Origin: Chromera velia
Lineage: Eukaryota; Sar; Chromeraceae
DNA: 12,500 bases
Direction of reading: 5' to 3'
Assembly (NCBI GenBank): GCA_018398765.1
Contig: JAHBMJ010002609.1
Location: forward strand, 3,630-16,129
Each line of letters opens with the position of its first letter. The stretch's first letter is position 1. Both the position numbers and the translations under genes were made by a program. Shown piece after piece: positions 1 through 8,252 of this stretch. A model generated the notes under the pieces. The model saw only the letters and a program-made list of their open reading frames with translations. It was not told the origin of the DNA and did no database searches.

Positions 1-63
1 CGCGCGCAACCGACCGACCTTCAGGTTCTCTGCCATGATCGGGGGACGGCCGTAGAAGAAACA
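1..63 (-). CDS. Kinase exon, partial, end of helix F onward
   Basis: Acceptor GACTGCATGCAG precedes 63. The frame reads CFFYGRPPIMAENLK and stays open to the window edge. It follows TLY in phase 0, giving the TLYCFFYGRPP pattern seen after helix F in CaMKK-like kinases. A weak in-frame donor (AAG|GTCGGT) exists near position 19, so the exon may end there or continue off the window. Confidence 0.8.
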
Positions 64-3000
64 CTGCATGCAGTCACTCATTCTCTTTTTCATTCATTCG
101 GTCCGGGACACAAATTCTTTCTCTAGACATAAAGACGGCGGAAGTTTGAGAGATAGAGAGAGATACGATGCGAAAAAACAACAGCAGGAAAGCAGTGGGT
201 AGAACCGTAGAACCTTCTTTTCTGTGCTTCCGTCGACACTACTTAAGCGGAGCGGCGTTTTTGTTTAGACACAAAACGCATGCATGCGCGTCCATGCGTT
301 ATTTCCTCGCGCAAGCAGTTTGATCCACGGTCAAAATCCGCCTCCCTGTCAAATTAAATGCGCGCAAGAATAATGTATGCGGCGTTTGACTGACTGGCCA
401 AGAATCTGACGGTCCGAGGGTTTCGACAGACCGGAAAATTCCCCACCTTGAACAGTATGTATTGACCGGCTCACTCTTTTTTTGCGCAAGCTGATTTGAG
501 AGGCTGCTAGTTGCATCTAATTCTCTTTCTATCAAAGTGTCCCTCCCCCTTCCCCTTCGCTCACTCACTGGCGACTCACGTAGAGAGTGCACCCAAGGGC
601 CCACACATCCGATGCTGGGCCGTCGTGACCTTCGTATTCTTCTCCTTCTGCATTCACACATCCATCCATCAGTCCGTCCGTCCGTTTTCCCCATCGATAC
701 ACTCAAAGCCCTCTCATCCCATTCATCCTCATGATCAATTCATTCACCCAACGAAGAAACAGAAGAAAGAAACGAAACAGGACGGGCACTTCATTCGTGA
801 CGGAGTCATCTCCTCCTCAAACAGAAGGAGCGCGATCAAAAGCCAGCCACACCGCAGCCCCCTCTCTTTTCGTCGCTCTGCTTATATCTTCTGTTCTTAC
901 GATGCCCTTCCAGAGAAATGAGACCCAGCGCCAGTTGCGCAAACTACTTCAAATCCCAGTAGAGAGCTCTATCGGACGAGAAGACAAGAAAAAGTAACAA
1001 AACAAACCAATGACTTCGTTTCACGTTCGACCACTGCACAGCCCCATGCACCACAGAGAGGAGTGTCACCAAGAAACCGACAAACCGAGCAACGAAAGAA
1101 GAAAAGGAGGAAGGAAGAGGTTTCAATAAAAAAGGAGACGGTTCAAGAGCCATGCTCTGTCTGTGCTCTTCCCTCCTCAGATCCTCCTTCCCTCCTCAAA
1201 TGGACCCATCCTCTCGTCCCATCCTCTCCTCTTACATTCGCACGTCTTCTACTCTGCTCCTCACCTTTAGAGACAGCACAGGACTCCGGAGACAGAAACG
1301 CGTAGGTACCCTGACAGAAAGAGAGAGGGGAGGAGGATGGGGGTAGTGAAAATTGAATTGATTGGAGACATTGATTCATCTTCAATTTGGACAGTCACTT
1401 CAGCCGAGGACCGAACACAAAATCGAGATGTAGACTTCAGAGAATGAGTCTCTACTCGATCATCTGTGCCTCTCTTTTCGATAAACGTCGGTCGTTCCTT
1501 CCTTTTGGCCTCTCTTCTTTTTTACCCTCACTCGAGGGGTTCCTGAAGGCAAACACTTGCTTTCTTTCTTTCTTTCATTGCCCCTCAATCCGCTTCTTCT
1601 TTTCATGTTGCCACGGTGTGATGAGACAACCACCGAGGTCAATCTTCTTCAGACAGCTGCAGTCCAATCTCCGTTTCGGAAGTTGACTGACTGACTGACT
1701 GACTGACTCCCTAACTGACCTACCTACCTCCGTTTTGAATACCCTCCCCTTCTCGTCCATTTTGGAGGCGGCAGAGAAGTCAGCTGAGAAATTAAGGAGG
1801 AAGGGGGGGGGGGGAGAGGGAGGTGAGAAGGCAACTATTAAAAAGCAGCCTTTTTGGTCGACGCAAAAAGACAGAGAGAGACTGAAAACGGGCTGCCAGC
1901 AAAAGGAGACCCAGCAAGCCAGCTTCTCTGTGCAACCACGTTCGGCTTCTGGCGTCAAGGACAAAAGAAAGTGAGGCAGCATTTCTGAGGCAGAATCTCA
2001 TTTTTTTGTCCAGCTGCGGTTTTGGCTTTGGGGGAAAGCGATTGTCTGTCTGGTTGCATGCGCGTGCACCCTGAGGATTCTTTTTCTATCGGTACGTATT
2101 CATTCACGTATGATCGAATCTATGATCAACCCCTTTCACTCACTCACTTACCGACTCTGGCCCTCCCCTCCCGGTCGACGAGGATGTTTTCAGGCTTCAC
2201 GTCTCTGTGCGCGAAGCCCTTTGAGTGAACTGTGGAAGTTTCAAAAGAGAAGAGGGAGATGAATGGACACACATACACGCGGGCACGCACAATCCACGCA
2301 CGAAAGACATCCAGGAGATCAAGGGAAGAGGATGAGAATGAGGAAGCGGGCCAATCGAATTTGTTTATCCAATCATGGAGCAAAAACCAAAAGCCCCCAT
2401 GCAGACAAAGATTTTCGTCAAAAAAGAAGCATTACTGGAGTTGACGCAATTTAGATCCTCGAAGGCAGGAACGAGCGAGCACCATGTCGCCGAAGAGAAA
2501 TAAAAAAACGAAAAGAAAAGCAGATCAAACAGAAACACGTCAGAGCAGTCTTGTGAACCGCAAAAACGGGACGGCTAGGGAGACCTCCCCCTGCTTTCTT
2601 GCGGCTCACACTCTGAACGAAGTACAAACATTCCAACTCATTCGGAGAAAATTTCAAGACGCTGTGCGAAGACGCCAACAGGATGCAAGAAGGAAATATG
2701 CGAAGAAAAACACAACAGAAGCACCAGAAATACAAAGCACGTACAAAGGAGCTCAGAAAGACAGAGAACGGCAGTGCCAACAAAGAAAAAAAAGTTCTCA
2801 AACTTCCGACTTATCGAGTGCACCCAAATCTGAGAACTCTCTCATGCAGAACAAGGGACAGACAGACTATATGTTTCTTCTTCTCCCTTCTTTTCTTCAT
2901 CCAGACAGACGGACAATGAGAGAGGCCCTCCACAGCATCACGGGCCCAACAAGCAGCCACGGCCTCGGGGAGAATCGTTTCCCTCTCCCTCTCTGTCGCC

Positions 3001-5405
3001 GTCACGGGTCCTGGAGAAGAAGAAGAAGTCATAGCCCCCCCACCCCCACCCCCACCCACAACCTGCCCCTCCTCTATTGGCACTAGCCGCGGGGGGGGGC
3101 TGGAGGACGGCGAAGATTGAACAAACCCCTGTTCGGCTTGTTCTGCTCTTCCGCTTTCCGTCGATCCCCTTCGTTCCTTCACTGGCCGGTGACCGTGCGT
3201 TCCCTCTCCCTCTGCAGCAGCCTCTCTTTCTCTTTCAAACGTTGATTTTCGACTCCGCCCGTCTCCCGTTCGTCTTTCTACGACTCCAGTCTCTTCAAGA
3301 CGTTCATTCAAATCGATCACCTCTGCAACAGCCACACCCCCTCCGGCTGATTCCGAACTGTACAATTCGCACAGAGAGGCCTGTCTGACTCCGGTTCCCC
3401 CTGTTCCTTCGTCTCCAGGCACAGCGAGCGTCCGGGGCACCAGAGGCTGGCTGTGGGTGGACAGCGTCACAGAAGCGATCAGGGGATTTGCACCCTCAGA
3501 CGCCACAGAAGATCTGCAAACAGACAGACAAACAGAGCACGCTATTTTGATTTAAGCCTGCAATCCCTCCAACTAACCTGTGTGCACACAGCCGAAATTT
3601 CCTTCCGAGAAACACGAGGAGGTCCCACAGGTTCTCTTCGGATGTTAAATCAGAACATGCGCATACACAAAGTGCGGGAAAGCATCTCGTAAAAGAAGAA
3701 GTGAGCGAGCTAGTGACAGAATAAGAGAGGAGGGGAAATGAGAATAAGCACGTGGAAACGAACAACTCCCCTGTACCTCCCTTTCCTGTCCAAACCGACA
3801 AAAACGCCCCCCTCCCCCCCCTCTCTCTCACTCACCGTCGCAGTGCGTCTGCCCCCACAGGAGCCCCCACCCCTCCCTGGCCCCCCGTGCGAGCAGACCC
3901 CACTTCGCTCACACAGTCGTGAGAGTTCTGAGATCGCACTGCGTGGGGAGGAACGTAGGTCTCGGCGGAGTCGTTCCACACGAGCGTGCAGCCAACCTCG
4001 GAAATCTCCATGACTGCATTGAACTCATACAAGTGCGAAAAAAAAGTGTGGCCAACAGAAGGCGAAAAGTGAAGAAAAGAAGATGGAAGGAGAGAGGCAG
4101 AGTCCGAGTTGACAAACCAAAACCAATACATGGTTTCTGGAAACGCACCCGCGATTCAATTGCATCTTCCTTAATCGTGCACGACAGGAAAGGGAAGGAG
4201 AGGTCAACGCACTGCATGAACAGAGAAAACAAAAGAAAAGAAAAGACCGAAGGAAGGAACGCACCAACGTAGAGTTTCTGTGAGTCATCGTGTTCTAGAA
4301 CGTCCACGCTTCTCCCGAGTCTTGGGTGATCCAGGTTTTCCATCACTTCAATTTCTCGGAACACCTTGTGAAGAGCAGTCGTCACACCAGGCTTCCCACC
4401 CTTTCCCATGCCGCTGAAGTCCCTTTTTCTCTCCAGCACCAATTTCCGAAAGATCTTCACCGCCTGAAATGGAGATACACAGAGCAAAGGAAAGGTAAAA
4501 ATACTGCCCAAAGAATGTGAGTCATGTTGCGTGGCTATTGATGCAAAAGTGCACGCCCGCTGTTCTTTCTCCCAAACTCTGGGCTGAGTTGATTATTCTC
4601 CTATTTCTCTTTTTCTTTCTCTCTTTTCCCTGCCTCTTTGGACACTGATGCCGGCCTATCGCCCCTTCTTCCATTAAATTCATACACAGAATACCTCAAG
4701 ACACCCTACCCCTTCGTCCCTGCATGACTGGCATGTGTCCTTTCTTCCTTTGTGTTGACGCACGCATGACTGACATATGTCTTTCCATCCTTCGTGTTGA
4801 CGCACGATTTAACTCGTGCAAACGTTCCTGCGAGAAAGGAATAAGCAGAAAAGCCAACAGATGAGGAGAAGAGGGGGTGCAGTGAGTGACTTCCGCGTTG
4901 ATGTGAGCATGATGCCGGACGAAGAGAAGACAAGAGAAAGACGTTCCGACCACACCAAGCGAAGAGCCCATACGAGCGAAAAGGGAGTGGAGCAAGTGAT
5001 TGCAGGACAGACAGGCCACAATCAGAAAAGTAAGGGACCGTCAAGAAGAGAGGGGAAGGGAACCCTAGAGAAATGCATCAGGCCCGTAAAAAGAGGAAGA
5101 TAGTACAGAAGAGCGAGACAGGACGAACCTTGTCCAAGAACGCGGCCTATTTGGTACTCCTCGATAAACTTCACCCCCTCTTCATTGCGGTATTTCTTCG
5201 TCACCTTCCGACAGCGGAAGTTTTTCTCTGGCGGTATGGGACGTCCAAACATTCTTAGCTGGCCCGTTAGGAGACGCCTATTGTATCTCTGAGCAAAGAG
5301 AAAAAAACAGCCAGATCCGAGGCAGTCAAACAGTGGAGAAACTCACTGGGGTCGCGGTGCTCTGACCGTCAACCACACACAGGACGTGAACACCTACGTC
5401 GGGCC
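1..5405 (-). CDS. CaMKK/SnAK-type serine/threonine protein kinase, multi-exon, 3' part cut by window edge
   Basis: Exons joined here on the minus strand encode most of a kinase catalytic domain. Likely role: an upstream activating kinase of AMPK/SnRK1/CaMK-type kinases, acting in the cytosol or nucleus. Seen in order: VLGQGTFARVKS glycine loop, YAVKIF (catalytic lysine), a glycine-rich beta3-alphaC insert, FREIEVMENLDHP (alphaC glutamate), VDVLEHDDSQKLYVVMEISEVG (beta4-beta5 and hinge), a roughly 200-residue low-complexity insert, HSKGFAHRDVKPENIL (catalytic loop), VADFSAAS (DFG changed to DFS), GTYAFLSPES (APE region) and SDVWALGCTLY (helix F). The LEHDDSQKLYVVME stretch and DFS recall CaMKK and plant GRIK/SnAK kinases (family knowledge). 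All catalytic residues are present, so it is probably active. Splice phases agree at every join. Helices G to I and the C-terminus lie beyond the left edge. Substrate and regulators cannot be read from the sequence. Confidence 0.85.
64..579 (-). other. Kinase intron (516 nt)
   Basis: Lies between the helix F exon and the last exon in the window. It begins GTGAGTCGCCAGTGAGTGAG and ends GACTGCATGCAG. A minus-strand ORF within it (to about 706) shows no kinase motif and looks like chance. No RNA gene seen. Confidence 0.75.
580..647 (-). CDS. Kinase exon, helix F (SDVWALG)
   Basis: Acceptor GTGTGAATGCAG, consensus donor CTCTAC|GTGAGT. It reads GEEYEGHDGPASDVWALGCT, then LY. The Asp of SDVW is the conserved helix F aspartate. 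Phase 1 in joins the G of the exon at 1265, and phase 0 out joins the exon at 63. Confidence 0.92.
648..1264 (-). other. Kinase intron (617 nt) ending in GGAC/GGAT repeats
   Basis: Between the GTYAFLSPE and SDVWALG exons. Its last 45 nt hold GGACGGACGGAC and GATGGATGGATG repeats before the acceptor, resembling the end of Spt6 intron 6. A possible extra exon inside (943-901) was examined and rejected. Confidence 0.75.
1265..1310 (-). CDS. Kinase exon, activation segment GTYAFLSPE
   Basis: A 46-nt exon with acceptor CTCTTTCTGTCAG and donor AAAG|GTGAGG. It reads GTYAFLSPESCAVSK in phase 0 after FKTE. The Thr of GTY is the usual activation-loop position and SPE takes the place of APE. The exon ends in phase 1. 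Confidence 0.9.
1311..1727 (-). other. Kinase intron (417 nt) starting with GTAG/GTCA repeats
   Basis: Starts GTAGGTAGGTCAGTTAGG, then a (GTCA)n run (plus-strand GACT repeat 1684-1708). The rest holds nothing recognisable apart from short TTTC runs. Confidence 0.75.
1684..1708 (+). repeat. (GACT)n repeat
   Basis: Six GACT units at the 5' part of the kinase intron after the DFS exon (reads GTCA/AGTC on the sense strand). Confidence 0.9.
1728..1783 (-). CDS. Kinase exon, DFS magnesium-binding motif
   Basis: Acceptor TTAATTTCTCAG; G from the previous exon plus CT gives Ala. It reads DFSAASKMDEKGRVFKTE. DFS replaces DFG: the metal-binding Asp is kept and the Gly is changed to Ser. Plant GRIK/SnAK kinases carry the same DFS (family knowledge). 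The donor GAG|GTAGGT is followed by GTAG and GTCA tetranucleotide repeats. Confidence 0.9.
1784..2151 (-). other. Kinase intron (368 nt)
   Basis: Starts GTAAGTGAGTGAGTG and ends TTAATTTCTCAG. A C-rich tract on the minus strand (plus-strand run of G at about 1803-1814) sits near the acceptor and probably serves as part of the pyrimidine tract. Confidence 0.75.
2152..2229 (-). CDS. Kinase exon, HRD catalytic loop
   Basis: Acceptor GAAACTTCCACAG, consensus donor GTCG|GTAAGT. It reads HSKGFAHRDVKPENILVDRE followed by GRARV. The Asp of HRD, the Lys two residues later and the Asn of PEN are the catalytic and metal-binding set of an active serine/threonine kinase. Phase 1 in and out, 78 nt. Confidence 0.95.
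2230..2914 (-). other. Kinase intron (685 nt) carrying the 40-bp module
   Basis: Starts GTCCGTCTGTCTGG, directly followed by the 40-bp module (2900-2861) and more GTCTGTC. The remainder is pyrimidine-rich on the transcribed strand. A 200-residue basic plus-strand ORF (2484-3086) crosses it and is treated as chance. Confidence 0.7.
2861..2900 (-). repeat. 40-bp dispersed module, copy 3 (in kinase intron)
   Basis: Identical over 40 bp to the two copies in Spt6 intron 3 but on the minus strand, that is, sense to the kinase. It sits 15 nt inside the intron, between GTCCGTCTGTCTG and further GTCTGTC. Confidence 0.95.
2915..3513 (-). CDS. Kinase exon, long low-complexity insert followed by helix E
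   Basis: Acceptor TGTCTGTCTGTTTGCAG, 599 nt open throughout. The first roughly 170 residues are Ser/Gly/Glu/Arg-rich without a recognised domain, with an eight-glycine run at about 3056-3033. The last part reads ILPEAVAACWARDAVEGLSH, which fits kinase helix E. The final T joins TT of the next exon to give SHF-HSKGFAHRD. The insert therefore sits between the hinge/alphaD and alphaE, an uncommon place for such a long insertion. The donor T|GTCCGT begins a GTCTG repeat. Confidence 0.75.
3578..3633 (-). CDS. Tentative kinase exon
   Basis: The consensus donor CACACAG|GTTAGT follows 3578, and the phase (2) matches the single leading base of the exon at 3513. The frame reads NLWDLLVFLGRKFRLCAH. The acceptor (CATCCGAAGAG) lacks a pyrimidine tract but has a TTAAC branch-like motif just upstream. 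It is needed to reconcile the phase-0 end of 3913 with the phase-2 start at 3513. A different small exon could do the same. Confidence 0.45.
3913..4013 (-). CDS. Kinase exon, hinge and alphaD region
   Basis: Acceptor TTCAATGCAG precedes 4013. The first codon is completed from the previous exon (G+TC), giving YVVMEISEVGCTLVWNDSAE. The VME-xSE hinge matches CaMKK-like kinases. The donor chosen is GACTGT|GTGAGC (after 3913, phase 0). A second in-frame donor, CACGCA|GTGCGA, lies 21 nt upstream in transcript order, so the 3' end is less certain than the 5' end. Confidence 0.75.
4265..4463 (-). CDS. Kinase exon, AVK lysine to beta5
   Basis: Acceptor CTCCATTTCAG, donor GTTG|GTGCGT. It reads AVKIFRKLVLERKRDF, then a Gly/Lys-rich stretch SGMGKGGKPG, then FREIEVMENLDHPRLGRSVD and LEHDDSQKLYV. 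The lysine of AVK and the first Glu of FREIEVM should form the active-site salt bridge. The insert between beta3 and alphaC is where CaMKKs carry their RP insert. After DHP the usual NVV is replaced by RLG, which is unusual. Confidence 0.9.
4722..4805 (-). repeat. 42-bp tandem duplication across a kinase 5' splice site
   Basis: Two adjoining 42-nt copies (4764-4805 and 4722-4763), 36 of 42 positions identical by eye. The first in transcript order covers the last 31 nt of the glycine-loop exon and its donor; the second lies wholly in the intron. Confidence 0.92.
4775..4827 (-). CDS. Kinase exon, glycine loop and beta2
   Basis: A 53-nt exon between acceptor CTTTCTCGCAG and donor ACATAT|GTCAGT. 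Joined to the previous exon's single G it reads GTFARVKSCVNTKDGKTY, completing GQGTFARVK and leading straight into AVKIF. The phase is 1 in and 0 out. Its 3' end and donor lie within a 42-bp tandem duplication (see findings). Confidence 0.88.
5129..5288 (-). CDS. Kinase exon, pre-domain lead and start of glycine loop
   Basis: A strong pyrimidine-rich acceptor (TTTTCTCTTTGCTCAG) precedes 5288. The exon reads RYNRRLLTGQLRMFGRP, then KNFRCRKVTKKY, then KFIEEYQIGRVLGQ, and ends in phase 1 at donor CAAG|GTTCGT. CaMKK-type kinases also carry a basic VTKK-type lead followed by a F(I/V)xxYxIxxxLG strand just before the glycine loop. ATG 5252 inside this exon is an alternative start. Confidence 0.85.
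5347..5405 (-). CDS. Kinase exon, N-terminal lead
   Basis: The acceptor TGCGTCGCAG precedes 5405 and a consensus donor CCCA|GTGAGT follows 5347. The frame reads PDVGVHVLCVVDGQSTATP and joins in phase 0 to the next exon (RYNRRLLTGQ) across a 58-nt intron. An in-frame stop lies upstream of the acceptor and no ATG lies between, so an earlier exon must supply the start if this exon is coding. Confidence 0.6.
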
Positions 5406-5558
5406 CTGCGACGCAGACGCAAAAGTGTGACAGGAGCCCGGAGAGAGGAGAGGTAGCTAGGATACCAGCGCGAAGTCATTTGTTGCCGAGCGCTTGGCCC
5501 CGCAAGGCAGTTTTGCGCGTTTTTTCGAGACGACAACAGAAATTGACAGGTCAGAGAC

Positions 5559-5778
5559 GGCAAAGCGTTCTCAAATTCTCAGTCTGCACTGCAAGGCTGT
5601 CTTCGGGGTAATGCTCAAGGACAGCCCGATTGAAAACTGTGCGAAACGACCCGGTGTCGATCAGAGCCGATTTCTCGCTTCTCGCAGTGGGTGCGCTGTC
5701 GTTCTGTTTGATTTCTTTCGACGCGGTTGCTTCTGATCTCTTTGTTTCTGTGCACTCCTCTAAGGCTTGAGGCGTCAT
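5559..5778 (-). CDS. Tentative first coding exon of the kinase
   Basis: An open frame starts with ATG at 5778 (MTPQALEECTETKRSEATAS) and runs to a possible donor after 5559. It ends in phase 1, which fits the phase-1 acceptor of the exon at 5405. Its residues (SALIDTGSFRTVFNRAVLEH) look protein-like rather than low-complexity. The donor GTCTCT is weak, so the true start may instead be the ATG at 5252 (MFGRPIPPEK), with upstream exons being 5' UTR. No domain is recognised. Confidence 0.35.
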
Positions 5779-5873
5779 TGCACTGACCTGGGTTGTAAGT
5801 TTCTTGGTGAAACCCCTTTGAACGTCTGATTTGCTTCAGCACAGAGGTCTAAGATCTTGCTTAGGTCGGCAAG
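5779..5873. promoter_or_regulatory. Divergent intergenic region and putative shared promoter
   Basis: The Spt6 ATG is at 5874 on plus and the most upstream candidate kinase ATG is at 5778 on minus, leaving 95 bp (622 bp if the kinase starts at 5252). No TATA box is evident. The region must hold at least the Spt6 5' UTR and probably a bidirectional promoter. A candidate 45-nt 5' UTR intron on plus (donor GTAAGT at 5795, acceptor TTGCTTCAG ending 5839, CTGAT branch-like motif) is visible but short compared with neighbouring introns. Confidence 0.4.
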
Positions 5874-6054
5874 ATGTCCGATTCAGGGTCAGTGGTGGTG
5901 GAGAAGAAGAAGAAAAGGAAGAAGAGCAAGAGCAGCAAGAGAAGAGGAGACGAGGATGATCTGAGGAGAGAGAGAGATGACTCAGGAGAGGAGGAACCTT
6001 CCGACGCAGATTCCGTTCAATCAGATGAGGACGCGTCAGAAGAGGACGAGGATG
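5874..6054 (+). CDS. SPT6: Spt6 exon 1
   Basis: ATG at 5874 in context GGCAAGATGT. It encodes a poly-basic patch (KKKKRKKSKSSKRR, possible nuclear localisation signal) followed by Asp/Glu/Ser-rich sequence with CK2-like sites. The donor GATG|GTGAGT is consensus, phase 1. An acidic start with a basic patch is usual for Spt6 and binds Spn1/Iws1 in other organisms. Confidence 0.88.
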
Positions 6055-7021
6055 GTGAGTCAGTCTGTCAGTGAGTCAGTCAATAAGTCGGCAAAGTGAG
6101 GAAGGAACGCTCTTCTCGGGCTGTTTGCTTGGCTGGCACAGAAATCTGTCTCGTCTGTTCTCGGGTATGGATGAGTGTCCATTTCTCTTTCTCGTTTCCC
6201 CAAACTTATTTTTTCCGGGCCCTTTTGTGCTGCCTTTGAGTCTGTGCACACTTCTTCTCTTTCGGAAGATGCGTCGTCCAGTTTCTGCCGTCTGCACCTT
6301 CCCCGCCTCCTGACTCCCCCCTCACTTCTTGCCTGCCTGCCTGAATGCCTACCTGCCTGCGCTCAGGGTCCGAGGAGATGAAGGACTTCCTGGTCGAAGA
6401 GGACGTCGCCGATGCGGGGTTCCACCGTCGATTTCGGGGGGAGGGGCCCGGTGGTGACTTTGATGTGGAGTCTGATCTGGACTCGGAGGAGGAGGAGAGG
6501 AATCTTGACGATCAGGAACTGGATCAAGATGATTATGATCTGATCAAGGAAGCTGGGGGGGCTCTTCCTCGGGCTCAAGGCAGGCTGAAGCGAAACGAGG
6601 ACTCTGAGCTGAGCTTTGATGACGAACCGGACGAACATCCAGAACATGACATTGTGGACGATGAGGTCTGTCTGTCTGTCTGTAGCTAGCGAAGGGGGGG
6701 GGAGGGTCGCTCCTTGGAAGACAAAAGGAGACCCCAGAAGAACTTTTTGCAGCTCAGTTGAGTCCCATATGTCTTCATGGGTCGACCAGGCACAAGCACT
6801 CGTTGACCATTGTCTCCAGATTCCCACCCTTTGCATTGCCGCTTGATGTGAAAAGGTCCTCGTGCGTCATTCATTCTTTTGTTGAGACGTCTCTTCTTCC
6901 TTTCCTGTCCTGTCCTGTTGATTGCTTGCAGCCCCACGACTACAGGGTCTGTGAGGAGACCTTTGGGGGGGGGGGACTTGTCGGCACGCACGGAGCAGAA
7001 AAATGGAGAAAGCGAAAAAGG

Positions 7022-7053
<32 letters not shown>

Positions 7054-8221
7054 CTGACGGAAAGATACAGGTAGACAGATTCACAGAAAAGGAGGCGGAG
7101 TTCCCCTGCTTCTGGAGGGAAACAGTCACGCCCAAATCCGATCTAGGTCTCTCTCCTTTTTTCTTTCTGCCTTCCTCGTACAATAGACACAGAGGGACAC
7201 ATGGCGGCCCCGGGCGGTGGGGGAGAGAGAGAAAGACAGATCTGTACGACATGAATGGCCCTGTCCCCTTCCTTTGCATCTTCCTGTCCTTTCTTCTTCC
7301 ATCCACCCACTGCCTCGCAGGTGCCTCGTCGGTCTGGTGTCCGTCTGAAGGGACGGCAACGAGAGGAGTTGCAAGAGATGTTCGGGGACGAATCGATCGA
7401 GGACGTTCTTCGGATCATTGCCAGCACCGGAAGAGAGGCAGAGGATGAGGAGGAACCCCATCCCCATTCTCAACCACAGAGGTCTGTCTGTTGGTCTGTC
7501 TGTCTGTCTGTCTGTTGGTCTGTCTGTCTGTCTGTGTGGTGTGCCTTGTTTTCTTTTCTTCTCTTTCTTGTCTTGAGTGGAAGCAGCAGAGGAGTAGTGT
7601 GTGAAACCAGTGATCACGTGAAAGTCTGTCGGGAGGTGGAGAGGCAAGGGGCGCTTAACTTTCACCTTTCGGGCCCCCTGCCCACGCTGTTTGATTGTTG
7701 GTGCTGTTCTTTTGTCTTTGTTCTTTCTTTCTTTTTGTCTGTTGTGTTCATGAAGAAAAGAAGGGAGAAGAAGAAACATATAGTCTGTCTGTTGGTCTGT
7801 CTGTTGGTCTGTCTGTCTGTCTGTTGGTCTGTCTGTCTGTCTGTCTGTCTGTTGGTCTGTCTGTCTGTTGGTCTGTCTGTCTGTCTGTCTGTCTGTTTGG
7901 TCTGTCTGTTGGTCTGTCTGTCTGTCTGTCTGTCTGTTGGTCTGTCTGTCGGTCTGTCTGTCTGTCGGTCTGTCTGTCTGTCTGTCTGTCGGTCTGTCTG
8001 TCTGTCGGTCTGATAGGTAGTCTGTCGGTCTGTCATGAAGAAAAGAAGGGAGAAGAAGAAACATATAGTCTGTCGGTCTGTCTGTCTGTCTGTCGGTCTG
8101 TCTGTCGGTCTGTCGGTCTGTCTGTCTGTCGGTCGGTCTGTCTGTCTGTCTGTCTGTCTGTCGGTCTGTCTGTGTCTGTCTGTCTGTCGGTCTGTCTGTC
8201 TGTCTGTCTGTCGGTCTGTCG

Positions 8222-8252
<31 letters not shown>

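Larger units (their letters stand above)
6666..7320 (+). other. Spt6 intron 2 (655 nt)
   Basis: Starts with (GTCT)4 and ends GCCTCGCAG. Contains a GA-dinucleotide run (about 7021-7053) and a G run (6964-6975). A minus-strand ORF here (to 7306) has no recognised motif. Confidence 0.75.

Noticed and set aside
901-943. Minus-strand exon candidate reading CATGAGSHFSGRA with donor GTAAGA and a tandem AAGTAG acceptor
   Set aside because: It resembles the FSG-A segment before helix F, but it ends in phase 2 while the true helix F exon (647-580) starts in phase 1. The exon at 1310-1265 joins 647-580 directly in phase and that exon already supplies EGHDGPASDVW.
1520-1560. Minus-strand acceptor followed by GTPRV, considered as the GTP of the activation segment
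   Set aside because: No continuing FxAPE sequence follows, and GTYAFLSPE at 1310-1265 fits in phase and sequence.
2484-3086. 200-residue basic plus-strand ORF
   Set aside because: It overlaps a kinase intron and the antisense of the kinase insert exon, has purine-strand composition (Lys/Arg/Gln-rich), and shows no domain.
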